From: Lachnospiraceae bacterium
Lineage (GTDB): Bacteria > Bacillota > Clostridia > Lachnospirales > Lachnospiraceae
DNA length: 32,241 bases
Reading direction: 5' to 3'
NCBI GenBank assembly: GCA_019420465.1
Contig: JAHZHB010000078.1
Span: forward strand, 1-32,241
Shown: positions 15,294-23,697 of the stretch, piece by piece
How the letters are laid out: the number at the start of each line of letters is the position of its first letter
Position numbering within the stretch: the stretch's first letter is position 1
Made by a program: the position numbers and the translations under genes
Notes under the pieces: generated by a model
Told to the model about the DNA's origin: nothing
Databases searched by the model: none
Seen by the model: the letters and a program-made list of their open reading frames with translations, nothing else

Positions 15294-16253
15294 TTATTTA
15301 TAAAGGTGACATGCTACCTGATGATCCGGCTCGATCTCTTTAAGCTGCGGACGCTCTTTCTTGCAAATCTCCATGCAGTGTTCGCAGCGGTTCTGGAACG
15401 GACAGCCACTCGGCACATCCAGCGGACTCGGTGCTTCACTGTCAATACTTTCGATCGGCTTGGAAAAATCCATCTGCAGGTCAAATACGGAATCGATCAG
15501 CGCCTGTGTGTACGGATGTTTGGAATCAGCGCCAACCTTTTCACCCGGCATGACTTCAACGATATTACCAAGATACATAACGGCTACCTGATGGGCAAAA
15601 GCCTGGACCAGTGCCATGTCATGGCAGATAAATCCCATGGCGATATCATTTTCTTTCTGCAGTTTGACTAAAAGCTCGATAATAGTCTTCTGTACGGAAA
15701 CATCAAGTGCGGAAGTCGCCTCATCACATACGATGATCTCCGGCTTTAAGGCAAGCGCACGGGCGATACCGACACGCTGTCTCTGACCACCGGACATATT
15801 GTGCGGATATCTGTCCGCAAAATCTCCGGGAAGCTCTACCATTTCCAGATATTTTCTGGCAGTGGCATCTTTTTCGCTCTTTTTGATCAGTCCGAAGTTT
15901 AACAAAGGCTCACAGATGATGTCTTTGATCTTCATTTTCGGGTTAAATGCTGCGGTCGGATCCTGAAAAACCATCTGGATATTTTTTCTGTGCAGACGAA
16001 GCTTTTCGCCTTTCAGCTTGGTAATATTCTGCCCATGGTAAAGGATCTCTCCTTCTGTCGGTGCTTCCAGAGATACAACCATACGCATAAATGTACTCTT
16101 ACCGCAGCCACTCTCACCTACAACACCCAGGGTCTGGCCTTTGTAAAAGCTCAGATTGATATCGTTGCAGGCTATCAGCGTTCTGCCGCCAGACGCCGGA
16201 TATTTCTTGGTTACATGTTTAGCTTCAAGAATCAGTTCTTTTTTATCAGACAA
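15294..16253 (-). CDS. Peptide/nickel-type importer ATPase (DppF/OppF-like)
   Basis: This 319-residue ATPase is the second nucleotide-binding subunit of the importer. Walker A is GESGCGKS, the signature MSGGQRQRVGIARAL, Walker B IIVCDEATSALD, and the H-loop ICHD. The C-terminus has the oligo/dipeptide-transporter extension with four clustered Cys (CPFQNRCEHCMEICKKERP) that in relatives can bind an Fe-S cluster. The open frame extends to 16340, but the TTG at 16253 is chosen: GGAGG lies eight bases upstream and the protein then starts MSDKKELILEAKHV. The start overlaps the end of the other ATPase gene by eight bases. It is the last gene of the operon. Confidence 0.9.
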   Translation of the reverse strand: MSDKKELILEAKHVTKKYPASGGRTLIACNDINLSFYKGQTLGVVGESGCGKSTFMRMVVSLEAPTEGEILYHGQNITKLKGEKLRLHRKNIQMVFQDPTAAFNPKMKIKDIICEPLLNFGLIKKSEKDATARKYLEMVELPGDFADRYPHNMSGGQRQRVGIARALALKPEIIVCDEATSALDVSVQKTIIELLVKLQKENDIAMGFICHDMALVQAFAHQVAVMYLGNIVEVMPGEKVGADSKHPYTQALIDSVFDLQMDFSKPIESIDSEAPSPLDVPSGCPFQNRCEHCMEICKKERPQLKEIEPDHQVACHLYK

Positions 16254-17214
16254 AACGATAACCTCCCAACGCCGGCACGGAAGCCAGCAGATTCTTTGTG
16301 TATTCCTCGGTCGGATGGTGCAGGATATGCTCGCGGTCACCCTGCTCTACTACGCGGCCGTTTTTCATAACGATGATCTTGTCCGCCATATAGGCAGCAA
16401 CACCGATATTATGTGTAACCACGATAATACTGGTATTGTAATTTTCACGAAGCTCCATCATCTGTCGAACGATCTGAGCCTGTGTCGTTACATCGAGTGC
16501 GGACGTCGGCTCATCGCCCAGAAGAAGCTTTGGCTGGAATGTCATTGCCATGGCGATACCGACACGCTGGCGCATACCGCCGGATAACTGGAACGGATAG
16601 CTGCGCATGATATTGTCACCGCTTGGCAGACGCATCTTTTCAAGCATCTCCACACCCTTATCAAACGCATCCTTTTTGGAAATATTTTCATGGGCGCGGA
16701 TATATTCCACATACTGTGCACCGATACGGCGTACCGGATTGATCATGGCACCGGAATCCTGAAAGATCATGGACATTTCCGTACCACGCAGCTTACGCCA
16801 CTCTTCATCCAGCTTTTTCTGCTCGCCGGCAGATAATACCTGGAATTTGCGCAGATGTGCATCCTGTTCCTTTAAAATCTGCAGTCTTTCCTTATCTGCT
16901 TCCTCATCGGACAGATTTTTGGCAGCCAGAGCTTTTAACCTTGCTTCGGTATCTGTATAGATCGCGTCCTCTCTGGCAAGATCCTGCTCCGTTTTTTTCA
17001 GCAAAGATTTCCCTTCATACAGAATATTACCCCGGGATACTCTGCCGCCTCCGGGCAGACAGCCCAGCACTGCACGGATGACAGTCGTCTTACCGCTGCC
17101 GCTCTCTCCTACAATACTGACGATCTCTCCCTGTTTTACATCGAGAGTAACTCCCTCCACGGTGGGAGTCAGGTTGTTTCCGTATGTGATGGATACATTC
17201 TGTATGTTCAGCAT
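16246..17214 (-). CDS. Peptide/nickel-type importer ATPase (DppD/OppD-like) with insertion
   Basis: This 322-residue subunit has Walker A GESGSGKT (36-43), Q-loop MIFQD (149-153), signature LSGGMRQRVGIAMA, Walker B LLLGDEPTSALD and an H-loop in VVTHN. Two features differ from normal OppD/DppD. About 55-60 extra, highly charged residues (roughly 80-138, e.g. TEARLKALAAKNLSDEEADK) sit between the beta-sheet subdomain and the Q-loop and look like a helical hairpin. The protein also ends right after HPTEEYTKNLLASVPALGG, without the usual C-terminal Cys-containing extension. The partner ATPase has that extension. GGAGGAG precedes the ATG, and the 3' end overlaps the next gene. Confidence 0.9.
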   Translation of the reverse strand: MLNIQNVSITYGNNLTPTVEGVTLDVKQGEIVSIVGESGSGKTTVIRAVLGCLPGGGRVSRGNILYEGKSLLKKTEQDLAREDAIYTDTEARLKALAAKNLSDEEADKERLQILKEQDAHLRKFQVLSAGEQKKLDEEWRKLRGTEMSMIFQDSGAMINPVRRIGAQYVEYIRAHENISKKDAFDKGVEMLEKMRLPSGDNIMRSYPFQLSGGMRQRVGIAMAMTFQPKLLLGDEPTSALDVTTQAQIVRQMMELRENYNTSIIVVTHNIGVAAYMADKIIVMKNGRVVEQGDREHILHHPTEEYTKNLLASVPALGGYRFV

Positions 17215-17313
17215 CGGAACTCCTCCTTAACTGTGAATAATCTTGTGAATATTTGTGTAAATCCGGGTATCCCCTTTGACAGGAATACCCGGCAAAAACC
17301 GTCTTTTTAAATC

Positions 17314-19008
17314 TTATGCAGCCGGCTTGATGCTGGTCTTTAACCAGTAGTAGTCTACAGTACTGATATCAGCGCCTGCAACTTTTGCTTTGTTGGAGAT
17401 CATGGAGCTGTTGTAGTAACCATGTACTAATACAGCAGCATCATCCAGCAGTACCTGCTCCATCTTGATAACCAGATCTGCACGCTCAGCAGTATCTGTG
17501 GAAGCCATATACTGATCGTAGTAACCATCAAACTCATCGTTCTCATAGAAGCAGTAGTTTGTACCACCACCGTTGGAGTAGAACTCAGAACCATGGTCAC
17601 CACCGTACCAGTTCTTCAGGAAAGCACTCGGCTCACCTGTACCTACTGTAGTCCAGTTGGAGTCACACAGATCGTACTCACCGGCCTGCATCAGGTTCCA
17701 CTCTGTATCAGAGTCTGTATTGTTTATTGTACAACCGATACCGATCTCAGACAGGGAGATCTGTACAGCCTGTGCAAAGTCTGCCAGACAACGGTTTACA
17801 TATGTGATGTAGTTCAGGTTGATGTTCTGGCCATCCAGCTCACGGATACCATCACCGTCTTTATCTACGATACCGGCATCATCCAGAAGCTTCTTAGCGC
17901 CTTCTACATCGTAACCATATTTGTAGTTTAATGCAGAGTAATCATAGGACAGTGTGGACGGCAGTACGGCATAACCGTATGTGTACATACCGTTTACAGT
18001 AACATCACACTGTGTCTGTCCGTCAACAGCCATCATAACAGCCTGACGAAGAGCGTCATTTTTCAGAACACCGTTGAAGTTTACATAGGCAAAACCTGTT
18101 CTCATACCAGGTGTCTGGGATACATAGTAATCATCGTTCTCTTTCAGAGAGTTCAGATCAGCTGCTGTAGTGATATTTTCTGTCAGATCGATATCGCCGG
18201 ACTGCAGGGACATAGCCTTTGTGCTGTCGTCCTCGATAAAGATAACGGAAACGCTGTCGTACGGAACCTCACCGTTCCAGTAATTTTCGTTTTTAACCAG
18301 CTCAGAGTTCTTTGTTGTCTGGTCTTTGGATTTGATCACATACGGGCCTGTACCGATAACGCTTGTCGGGTCTGCTGTATAGTCATGCTCTGCATCTGTC
18401 AGGTCACCCTGTACATCGATGATGGAGTAGAACGGGAAGCAGAGGATAGATGTAACATCAGCGTATGCTTCTTTGGTAACCAGTGTTACGGTATTGTCAT
18501 CCGGATTAGCTGTGATGGACTCCATAGCCAGGTATGTCTCCGGAGTGGAGCTCTTGGCATCTGTTGCACATACAGTGTACAGACGGTTCAGAGAGTTTGC
18601 AACTGCTGTAGCATCGCAGGCATCACCGTTGGAGAATTTCACACCATCTGTGATGTGGAATGTCCATGTTTTGTGATCGTCAGATACCTGATAGTCATCA
18701 CACAGGTTGTTGGCTACTGTCAGGTCATCGTTGAACTTGAACAGACACTCTGTTACACCGTGACGCAGACCATCCCATGCAGCGTTCTGGTAAGCTGCCG
18801 GATCATAATCTGTGGAGTATACGTAGCATCCGAAGTTCAGATGTTTGTCACCTGTGCTTGTAGTTGTTACAGTAGAAGTAGCAGATGTGCTGTCAGTCTT
18901 GCTTGTTGCAGCTGCATCACCGGATCCGCCACAGCCAACGAGTGTTCCCATAGCCATAGCAGCTGTCAGGGAAAGTGCAATTGTCTTTTTAAGCAAATTG
19001 TTTTTCAT
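17314..19008 (-). CDS. Peptide/nickel-type ABC substrate-binding lipoprotein (SBP family 5)
   Basis: This 564-residue lipoprotein has its lipobox at LVGC (Cys26), then a Ser/Thr/Ala-rich linker to about residue 53. The mature domain has the SBP-5 layout: LYxV-like early segment, DGVKFSNGD, GTGPYVIKS, NFNGVLKNDALRQAVMMAVD, and DKDGDGIREL, the Asp-rich loop common in these proteins. The family binds oligopeptides, dipeptides, nickel chelates or similar ligands, and the exact ligand is not readable. It lies between the permease pair and the ATPase pair of the same importer. A gap of ~178 nt upstream contains a perfect GGCTCTTT/AAAGAGCC hairpin, possibly protecting a separate, more abundant mRNA for this subunit. 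AAAGGA precedes the ATG. Confidence 0.92.
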   Translation of the reverse strand: MKNNLLKKTIALSLTAAMAMGTLVGCGGSGDAAATSKTDSTSATSTVTTTSTGDKHLNFGCYVYSTDYDPAAYQNAAWDGLRHGVTECLFKFNDDLTVANNLCDDYQVSDDHKTWTFHITDGVKFSNGDACDATAVANSLNRLYTVCATDAKSSTPETYLAMESITANPDDNTVTLVTKEAYADVTSILCFPFYSIIDVQGDLTDAEHDYTADPTSVIGTGPYVIKSKDQTTKNSELVKNENYWNGEVPYDSVSVIFIEDDSTKAMSLQSGDIDLTENITTAADLNSLKENDDYYVSQTPGMRTGFAYVNFNGVLKNDALRQAVMMAVDGQTQCDVTVNGMYTYGYAVLPSTLSYDYSALNYKYGYDVEGAKKLLDDAGIVDKDGDGIRELDGQNINLNYITYVNRCLADFAQAVQISLSEIGIGCTINNTDSDTEWNLMQAGEYDLCDSNWTTVGTGEPSAFLKNWYGGDHGSEFYSNGGGTNYCFYENDEFDGYYDQYMASTDTAERADLVIKMEQVLLDDAAVLVHGYYNSSMISNKAKVAGADISTVDYYWLKTSIKPAA

Positions 19009-19048
19009 GTTGTTTCCTTTCTTTAGTTAATCTCTTTCGTTACCCTTT

Positions 19049-19065
19049 GGCTCTTTAAAAGAGCC
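19049..19065 (-). other. 8-bp perfect hairpin upstream of the binding-protein gene
   Basis: GGCTCTTT (19049-19056) and AAAGAGCC (19058-19065) are exact inverted arms around one base, about 40 nt before the binding-protein ATG. No T-run follows. It may act as a 5' mRNA stabiliser or processing boundary that raises the level of the binding protein over the permeases. Confidence 0.45.
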
Positions 19066-19186
19066 GTGAACTGTTTCTCTCTGCAAAAACCATCCTCTTT
19101 TTTCACAGAGAAAGTATCTATTATCAAATGATCCATCGCCATATCCTCTGTCTGGCTCTGTTTCATATGACAAACATCTTTCAGGA

Positions 19187-20011
19187 TCAGCTGCGTGGAT
19201 CCAGAACATCTCTCAGGCTGTCGCCGAGAAGGTTAAATACTACTACCGTGATAAAGATAGCGATACCGGGGAAGATCATCAGCCACGGTGCTGCGGTCAT
19301 AAAAGCACGACCCTCATTCAGCATCAGACCCCACTCAGCTGTCGGTGACTGTGCACCAAAGCCCAGGAAGGAAAGTCCGGCGATCTCCAGCATCATACTG
19401 CCGATATCTGTAGCGCCGGTGATAACGATCGTCGGCAGTGCATTTGGCAGCATATATTTCCATAAGATATAGCCCGTTTTGGAACCTGTGACCTTCGCAG
19501 CTGCGATATAGTCACGGTTTTTGATCTTTAAGACCAGACTTCTGGCCAGACGGGCGTATTTGGTCCAGCTGACGATGGCGATAGCCACGACAGCGTTTTT
19601 GATATTGGCACCCAGGATACCGGCAACAGCGATAGCCAGTACCATACCCGGGAAGGAGATCATCATATCAGACAGACGCATGATCACAGCATCCACAACA
19701 CCACCGAAATAACCGGCGATGATACCAAGGGCTGTACCTACGACTACGATGATCGCTACCAGGCAGAGAGCTGCTGTCAGTGATGTTCGTGCGCCGAAGA
19801 TCACGCGGGAAAACAGATCTCGTCCCATCTTGTCTGTACCAAACCAGTGTTCACTGCTCGGCGCCTTTACAGCATCTGCCAGTACTGCCGCATACGGATC
19901 GTGTGTGGCGATCAGCGGAGCAAAAACAGCGACCAGAACAATGGCAAGGGCCAGAATGCAATATACGATAAATGCAGGATTCTTTTTTACAAATTTCTTA
20001 AACTTAACCAT
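19187..20011 (-). CDS. Peptide/nickel-type importer permease (DppC-like)
   Basis: This 274-residue permease has the DppC hallmarks: HWFGTDKMGRDLFSRVIFGA after the first helix, and the EAA-like loop DYIAAAKVTGSKTGYILWKY with MLPNALPTIVI that docks to the ATPase. It ends in the typical FNLLGDSLRDVLDPRS. About six membrane helices are predicted. It starts three bases after the stop of the other permease, with GAGG upstream. The two form the channel for the importer. Confidence 0.93.
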   Translation of the reverse strand: MVKFKKFVKKNPAFIVYCILALAIVLVAVFAPLIATHDPYAAVLADAVKAPSSEHWFGTDKMGRDLFSRVIFGARTSLTAALCLVAIIVVVGTALGIIAGYFGGVVDAVIMRLSDMMISFPGMVLAIAVAGILGANIKNAVVAIAIVSWTKYARLARSLVLKIKNRDYIAAAKVTGSKTGYILWKYMLPNALPTIVITGATDIGSMMLEIAGLSFLGFGAQSPTAEWGLMLNEGRAFMTAAPWLMIFPGIAIFITVVVFNLLGDSLRDVLDPRS

Positions 20012-20014
20012 GGT

Positions 20015-20953
20015 CTACCTCGCTTCTCTCATTCTGGGATCCAGAAAACTGTATGATATATCGACGATCAGATTGATCACCATATACATCAGTGCGATCC
20101 AGAGTACATAGGCCTGGATCAGTGTATAGTCCATGGAGGTGATAGCTGCCACAGCAAGACTTCCCAGTCCCGGGTAGGAGAAGATAACCTCAACTACCGC
20201 TGTACCACCGAGCAGGGAACCCAGGGAAAGGCCCAGCATCGTAACCAGTGGCAGGATAGAGTTTGGAAGTACATGTTTCCAGAGGATCGTCTTTTCACTG
20301 ACACCTCTGCAGCGTGCACCGATCACATAGTCCTGACTCAGTTCTTCCAGAAAAGCTGTACGAACCTGTCTTGTATACTTGGCCGCCATAACAAACGCCA
20401 GTGTAACCACCGGCAGAACCAGCTTGTCAAATCCCTGTCCGGTAGAAACGACCGGCAGGATCTTCAGTTGTACGCCGAAGAAATATAAAAGCATCAGGCC
20501 AACCCAGAAGTTCGGGAGAGACACACCGAGGAACGTAAAGAAACGTACCAGGGCGTCTGCCACGCCACCCTTATGTACAGCAGAAAGGATACCGAACGGT
20601 ACTGCGACTACCAGCATCACGATCATAGATAATAAGGAAAGCTTCAATGTAGGCCATACTCTGGCAGCCAGAAGAGAGGCTACCGGTTTTTTCAGGGAAT
20701 AGGATGTACCAAAATCTCCGTGCAGTACATTACCCAGCCAGTCAAAATATTGTACAAGGAACGGACGGTTTAATCCCATCTCTTCTCTTGTCTGTTCCAT
20801 AACAGCTTCACTTGGAATCGTACCATTGGCCGCATACATGGCTCTGACCGGATCGCCCGGTGCCAGATATGTCAGCGCAAACGTCAGAAAGCTGATACCG
20901 ATCAGTACGATCAGGATCTGTAAAAGCCGTCTTGCTACTTTCTTTTTACTCAC
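20015..20953 (-). CDS. Peptide/nickel-type importer permease (DppB-like), first gene of operon
   Basis: This 312-residue permease has the DppB pattern: an N-terminal helix (RLLQILIVLIGISFLTFALT) then YLAPGDPVRAMY, LGLNRP-type MGLNRPFLVQYFDWLGNVLH, GDFGTSYSLKKPV, the EAA-like loop DYVIGARCRGVSEKTILWKH with VLPNSILPLV, and a C-terminus ending SYSFLDPRMR. The start is GTG at 20953 with GGGAGG about nine bases upstream. It heads the operon order permease-permease-binding protein-ATPase-ATPase. A promoter at 21099-21127 leaves a leader of about 140 nt. Confidence 0.93.
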   Translation of the reverse strand: MSKKKVARRLLQILIVLIGISFLTFALTYLAPGDPVRAMYAANGTIPSEAVMEQTREEMGLNRPFLVQYFDWLGNVLHGDFGTSYSLKKPVASLLAARVWPTLKLSLLSMIVMLVVAVPFGILSAVHKGGVADALVRFFTFLGVSLPNFWVGLMLLYFFGVQLKILPVVSTGQGFDKLVLPVVTLAFVMAAKYTRQVRTAFLEELSQDYVIGARCRGVSEKTILWKHVLPNSILPLVTMLGLSLGSLLGGTAVVEVIFSYPGLGSLAVAAITSMDYTLIQAYVLWIALMYMVINLIVDISYSFLDPRMREAR

Positions 20954-21098
20954 TCCTTAGTTCCTCCCATCGGCAGCCCGGAGACTGCATTTGTTTTGTA
21001 ACAACTCTGTATATACCTGTTGACATCGACACTCCCTCTAAAAATGTCCCGCAACAAAAAAGCGTACAACACAAGGGTCTTGGCTGTTCGCTAAAGTC

Positions 21099-21127
21099 AT
21101 AATAGACCACTTTTTTGCATTTGTCTA
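21099..21127 (-). promoter_or_regulatory. Importer operon promoter inside a 7-bp inverted repeat
   Basis: TAGACA (21127-21122) and TATTAT (21104-21099) are 17 nt apart. AATAGAC (21101-21107) and GTCTATT (21123-21129) are perfect inverted arms covering both promoter elements, a candidate operator. Confidence 0.55.
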
Positions 21128-21193
21128 TTCCTTACATTCTTTATTCCTATTCTAATTTGTTATAGTTTTGTCAGTATTGTTCCCGTTAAAATG

Positions 21194-21229
21194 CAAAAAA
21201 AGGCAGAGAATCCTGTTACTCTCTGCCTT
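21194..21229 (-). terminator. Intrinsic terminator of the PfkB-family kinase gene
   Basis: AGGCAGAGA (21201-21209) pairs with TCTCTGCCT (21220-21228). The minus strand then reads TTTTTTTGC. It lies directly after the kinase stop. Confidence 0.88.
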
Positions 21230-21244
21230 TTCAATCCAAAATAT

Positions 21245-22192
21245 TTAATAAAGTTTCTCGATAGCAATCGCGTCCATCATGCCCAGAATCTCCAGAGGGC
21301 CTGCTACAAGGCTTCCTTCCAGCTGTATCGCAGCATTTGCCGCTGCCATTCCCATCCGTAATACATATTCTGCTGTCGCATCCTGCAAAATCTGCATGGC
21401 CATAGCGGCTACCATCGCATCACCGGCACCCTGCAGACCTCGGATCGGCACCGTGGCACTTTTGGCATACCAGCAGCCGGATTCTACAGAAAGGAGTGCA
21501 CCACGGCTGCCCATGGATACACATACCATCGGGATTCCCTGTGCGCGCAGCTCATCAGCTGCCTGAGCGATCTCTTCCACACTTTCGATCTTTCGTCCCA
21601 TCAGCTCCTGCAGCTCATCCAGATTCGGCTTGATCAGTGCCGGTTCGGCCTTGATACCCTGTCTGAGCAGTTCGCCGGAGGCGTCAAGTATTGTGAACAT
21701 GTTCCTCTTTTTGGCCTCTTCGATCAGCTTACGGTAGGTATCATCCGGAACCCCCACCGGCGCACTGCCGTTCAATGTCAGGATAGAACCCTCATCCAGC
21801 TCATCCAGTACCTGACAGATCTTGTGGCAGATTTCCTGTACACTCTCCTCACGGACAGCACTGCCTCGCTCGTTCAGTTCTGTCATCACACCTGTTGTAG
21901 GATCAAGTACTTTGATATTGGTACGGAGCGTACCGGAAACATTGGTCAGCACATGGGAGATACCTCTTTTTTCCAGCGCGTCCTTGACATGTACACGGCC
22001 ATCCACAAAGTCGAAACCGGCTGCGATCACCGGCTGTTCCATATTTTTCAGCTGCATGCAGACATTGATTCCTTTTCCGGAAATATCCTTTCTGGCTGCT
22101 TTGACCACATTGGTCTTGCCTTTCTGAAGTCCCGGAACGGTAATCGTATAATCCACACACGGATTTAATGTGACTGCTACTACCTTTTTCAT
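21245..22192 (-). CDS. fruK: PfkB-family sugar-phosphate kinase (1-phosphofructokinase-like)
   Basis: This 315-residue kinase starts MKKVVAVTLNPCVDYTITVP, contains SGKGINVCMQL (around 38-48) and ends in the PfkB signature GLQGAGDAMVAAMA with catalytic Asp258. The N-terminal VTLNP-x-x-DYT and SGKGINV motifs are those of FruK/LacC enzymes, which phosphorylate fructose 1-phosphate or tagatose 6-phosphate. No fructose phosphotransferase gene or regulator is adjacent, so the choice between FruK and LacC is open. The ATG at 22192 follows AGGAT directly, with GAGG further upstream. A TATACT at about 22274-22279 lacks a clear -35. It appears monocistronic. Confidence 0.85.
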   Translation of the reverse strand: MKKVVAVTLNPCVDYTITVPGLQKGKTNVVKAARKDISGKGINVCMQLKNMEQPVIAAGFDFVDGRVHVKDALEKRGISHVLTNVSGTLRTNIKVLDPTTGVMTELNERGSAVREESVQEICHKICQVLDELDEGSILTLNGSAPVGVPDDTYRKLIEEAKKRNMFTILDASGELLRQGIKAEPALIKPNLDELQELMGRKIESVEEIAQAADELRAQGIPMVCVSMGSRGALLSVESGCWYAKSATVPIRGLQGAGDAMVAAMAMQILQDATAEYVLRMGMAAANAAIQLEGSLVAGPLEILGMMDAIAIEKLY

Positions 22193-22505
22193 ATCCTATT
22201 TTAACCTCACAGTATTTTTCATGCTGCTTTTGTCTTCTGCCCCTATCCAGGCAGACAACGCCACGATATTTGCAGTATACCCTATTCCTCCGCATTTATG
22301 TTTACGAAAAACCCCCGTTTCTTCCCTGCTTTTTAGGCAAAACGACCACATCCGCCGGATTTATGGTCTTTTTCCACAGAAAAGACCCGGGAGAGACTAC
22401 TTTTCCTGTATACTTTCAGGAAAGGAATATATAAAACTGCCCCGTGGAAAAAACACGGGGCAGACAGTTTCTTCTATATAATATAACATCTTACTTTGGA
22501 AACGC
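22193..22505. other. Intergenic region between kinase and aminotransferase genes
   Basis: This 313-bp stretch holds the aminotransferase terminator (22433-22463), an 8-bp hairpin without T-tail (GGTCTTTT 22365-22372, AAAAGACC 22380-22387), and the kinase leader with a possible -10 at 22274-22279. No coding region is supported. Confidence 0.6.
22433..22463 (-). terminator. Intrinsic terminator of the aminotransferase gene
   Basis: CTGCCCCGTG (22437-22446) pairs perfectly with CACGGGGCAG (22454-22463). The minus strand continues TTTTATA. Confidence 0.88.
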
Positions 22506-23531
22506 TTAACAGATCTCTCTTACCCAGCCTTCCGGTGCTTTGATATGACCCATCTGGATACCTGTCAGTGTATCATACAGCTTTTTGATAACCGGTCCCA
22601 TCTCCTCCATGCCGGACGGGAAGCAGATCTCTTTGCCGTGATCTACGATCTTACCTACCGGAGAGATAACAGCTGCTGTACCGCAAAGACCACATTCTGC
22701 AAAATCCTTGACCTCGGCAAACGGCACCTTACGCTCCTCAGCTTCCAGACCAAGGTACTCTTTGGCAACATACATCAGAGAACGACGTGTGATGGACGGC
22801 AGGATACTATTGGACTTCGGTGTAACAACCTTATTGTCCTTGGTTACGAAGATGAAGTTAGCTCCACCTGTCTCCTCTACATAGGTTCTGGTAGCTGCAT
22901 CCAGATACATATTCTCATCATACCCCTGGTTATGGGCATCTACAATAGCGTGCAGACTCATCGCATAGTTCAGACCGGCTTTGATATGGCCTGTGCCGTT
23001 CGGAGCAGCACGGTCAAAATCTGTGACACGGATCGTGATCGGCTTGGCGCCGCCCTTGAAGTACGGACCTACCGGAGTACAGAACATACGGAACTCATAT
23101 TCATCTGCAGGCTTAACACCGATAACCGGGCCTGTAGCGAACATATACGGACGGATATACAGTGTAGCGCCGGAGCCAAACGGCGGAACATATGCTGCAT
23201 TGGCTTTTACAACCTGCATAACAGCATCTACCCACTTATCCTCCGGAAATACCGGCATCTCCAGTCTGCGGCAGGAATCTGCCATACGGGATGCATTTAA
23301 ATCCGGGCGGAAGCATACGATCTTACCGTCCTCTGTGGTGTAGGCTTTCAGACCTTCAAAACAGCACTGTGCATACTGCAGTACACCTGCGCACTCGGAG
23401 ATCGTTACTGTTGCGTCTGTGGTGAGCTCACCCTCATCCCAGGCACCATTTTTATAATGGGCAACAAAACGTGCTGTTGTCGGCATATATCCAAAGCCAA
23501 GGCTGCCCCAGTCAATATTTTTCTTTTCCAT
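22506..23531 (-). CDS. ilvE: Branched-chain amino-acid aminotransferase
   Basis: This 341-residue fold-type IV PLP enzyme catalyses the last step of leucine, isoleucine and valine synthesis and the first step of their breakdown. The PLP lysine is Lys184 in GHIKAGLNYAMSL. QCCFEGLKAY, LYIRPYMFATG, YVEETGGANFIFV and GLCGTAAVISPVG are the usual motifs of the long (class II-like, eukaryote/Bacillota) IlvE form. A strong promoter lies about 60 bp upstream and a terminator just after, so it is a single-gene unit. The predicted leader is only about 54 nt, leaving no room for a T-box or attenuator. Confidence 0.95.
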   Translation of the reverse strand: MEKKNIDWGSLGFGYMPTTARFVAHYKNGAWDEGELTTDATVTISECAGVLQYAQCCFEGLKAYTTEDGKIVCFRPDLNASRMADSCRRLEMPVFPEDKWVDAVMQVVKANAAYVPPFGSGATLYIRPYMFATGPVIGVKPADEYEFRMFCTPVGPYFKGGAKPITIRVTDFDRAAPNGTGHIKAGLNYAMSLHAIVDAHNQGYDENMYLDAATRTYVEETGGANFIFVTKDNKVVTPKSNSILPSITRRSLMYVAKEYLGLEAEERKVPFAEVKDFAECGLCGTAAVISPVGKIVDHGKEICFPSGMEEMGPVIKKLYDTLTGIQMGHIKAPEGWVREIC

Positions 23532-23591
23532 CTTATTTCAGATCCTTTCTTTACCCGGCCTGTCCAAACACAGGCTCGTCATTTGCGTATT

Positions 23592-23620
23592 ATTTTATAC
23601 CTACAGATAAAACACGTCAA
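23592..23620 (-). promoter_or_regulatory. ilvE promoter
   Basis: TTGACG (23620-23615) and TAAAAT (23597-23592) are 17 nt apart. The start would be near 23585. Confidence 0.75.
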
Positions 23621-23697
23621 TATTTGTCCGCAATTTTTCTTCATTACTTTAGTGCATTACGTCAGCATAGATGCCTTCAAAAAGCTCTGCAGTTTGC

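Noticed and set aside
18385..19026. 213-codon plus-strand open frame rich in Cys and Val
   Set aside because: It is antisense to the start of the substrate-binding lipoprotein gene, has no ribosome site, and its composition mirrors the lipoprotein's codons.
20946..20990. Short upstream open frame overlapping the importer permease start
   Set aside because: A 14-codon frame ends across the GTG start, but its ATG has no ribosome site.
22365..22387. GGTCTTTT/AAAAGACC hairpin as a terminator
   Set aside because: Perfect 8-bp stem but no T-run follows on either strand, and the proper ilvE terminator lies next to it.
22545..23300. 251-codon plus-strand open frame
   Set aside because: It lies entirely antisense to ilvE, whose motifs and length are complete.
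23532..23591. T-box or leader-peptide attenuator for ilvE
   Set aside because: The predicted leader is about 54 nt and shows no attenuator hairpin.
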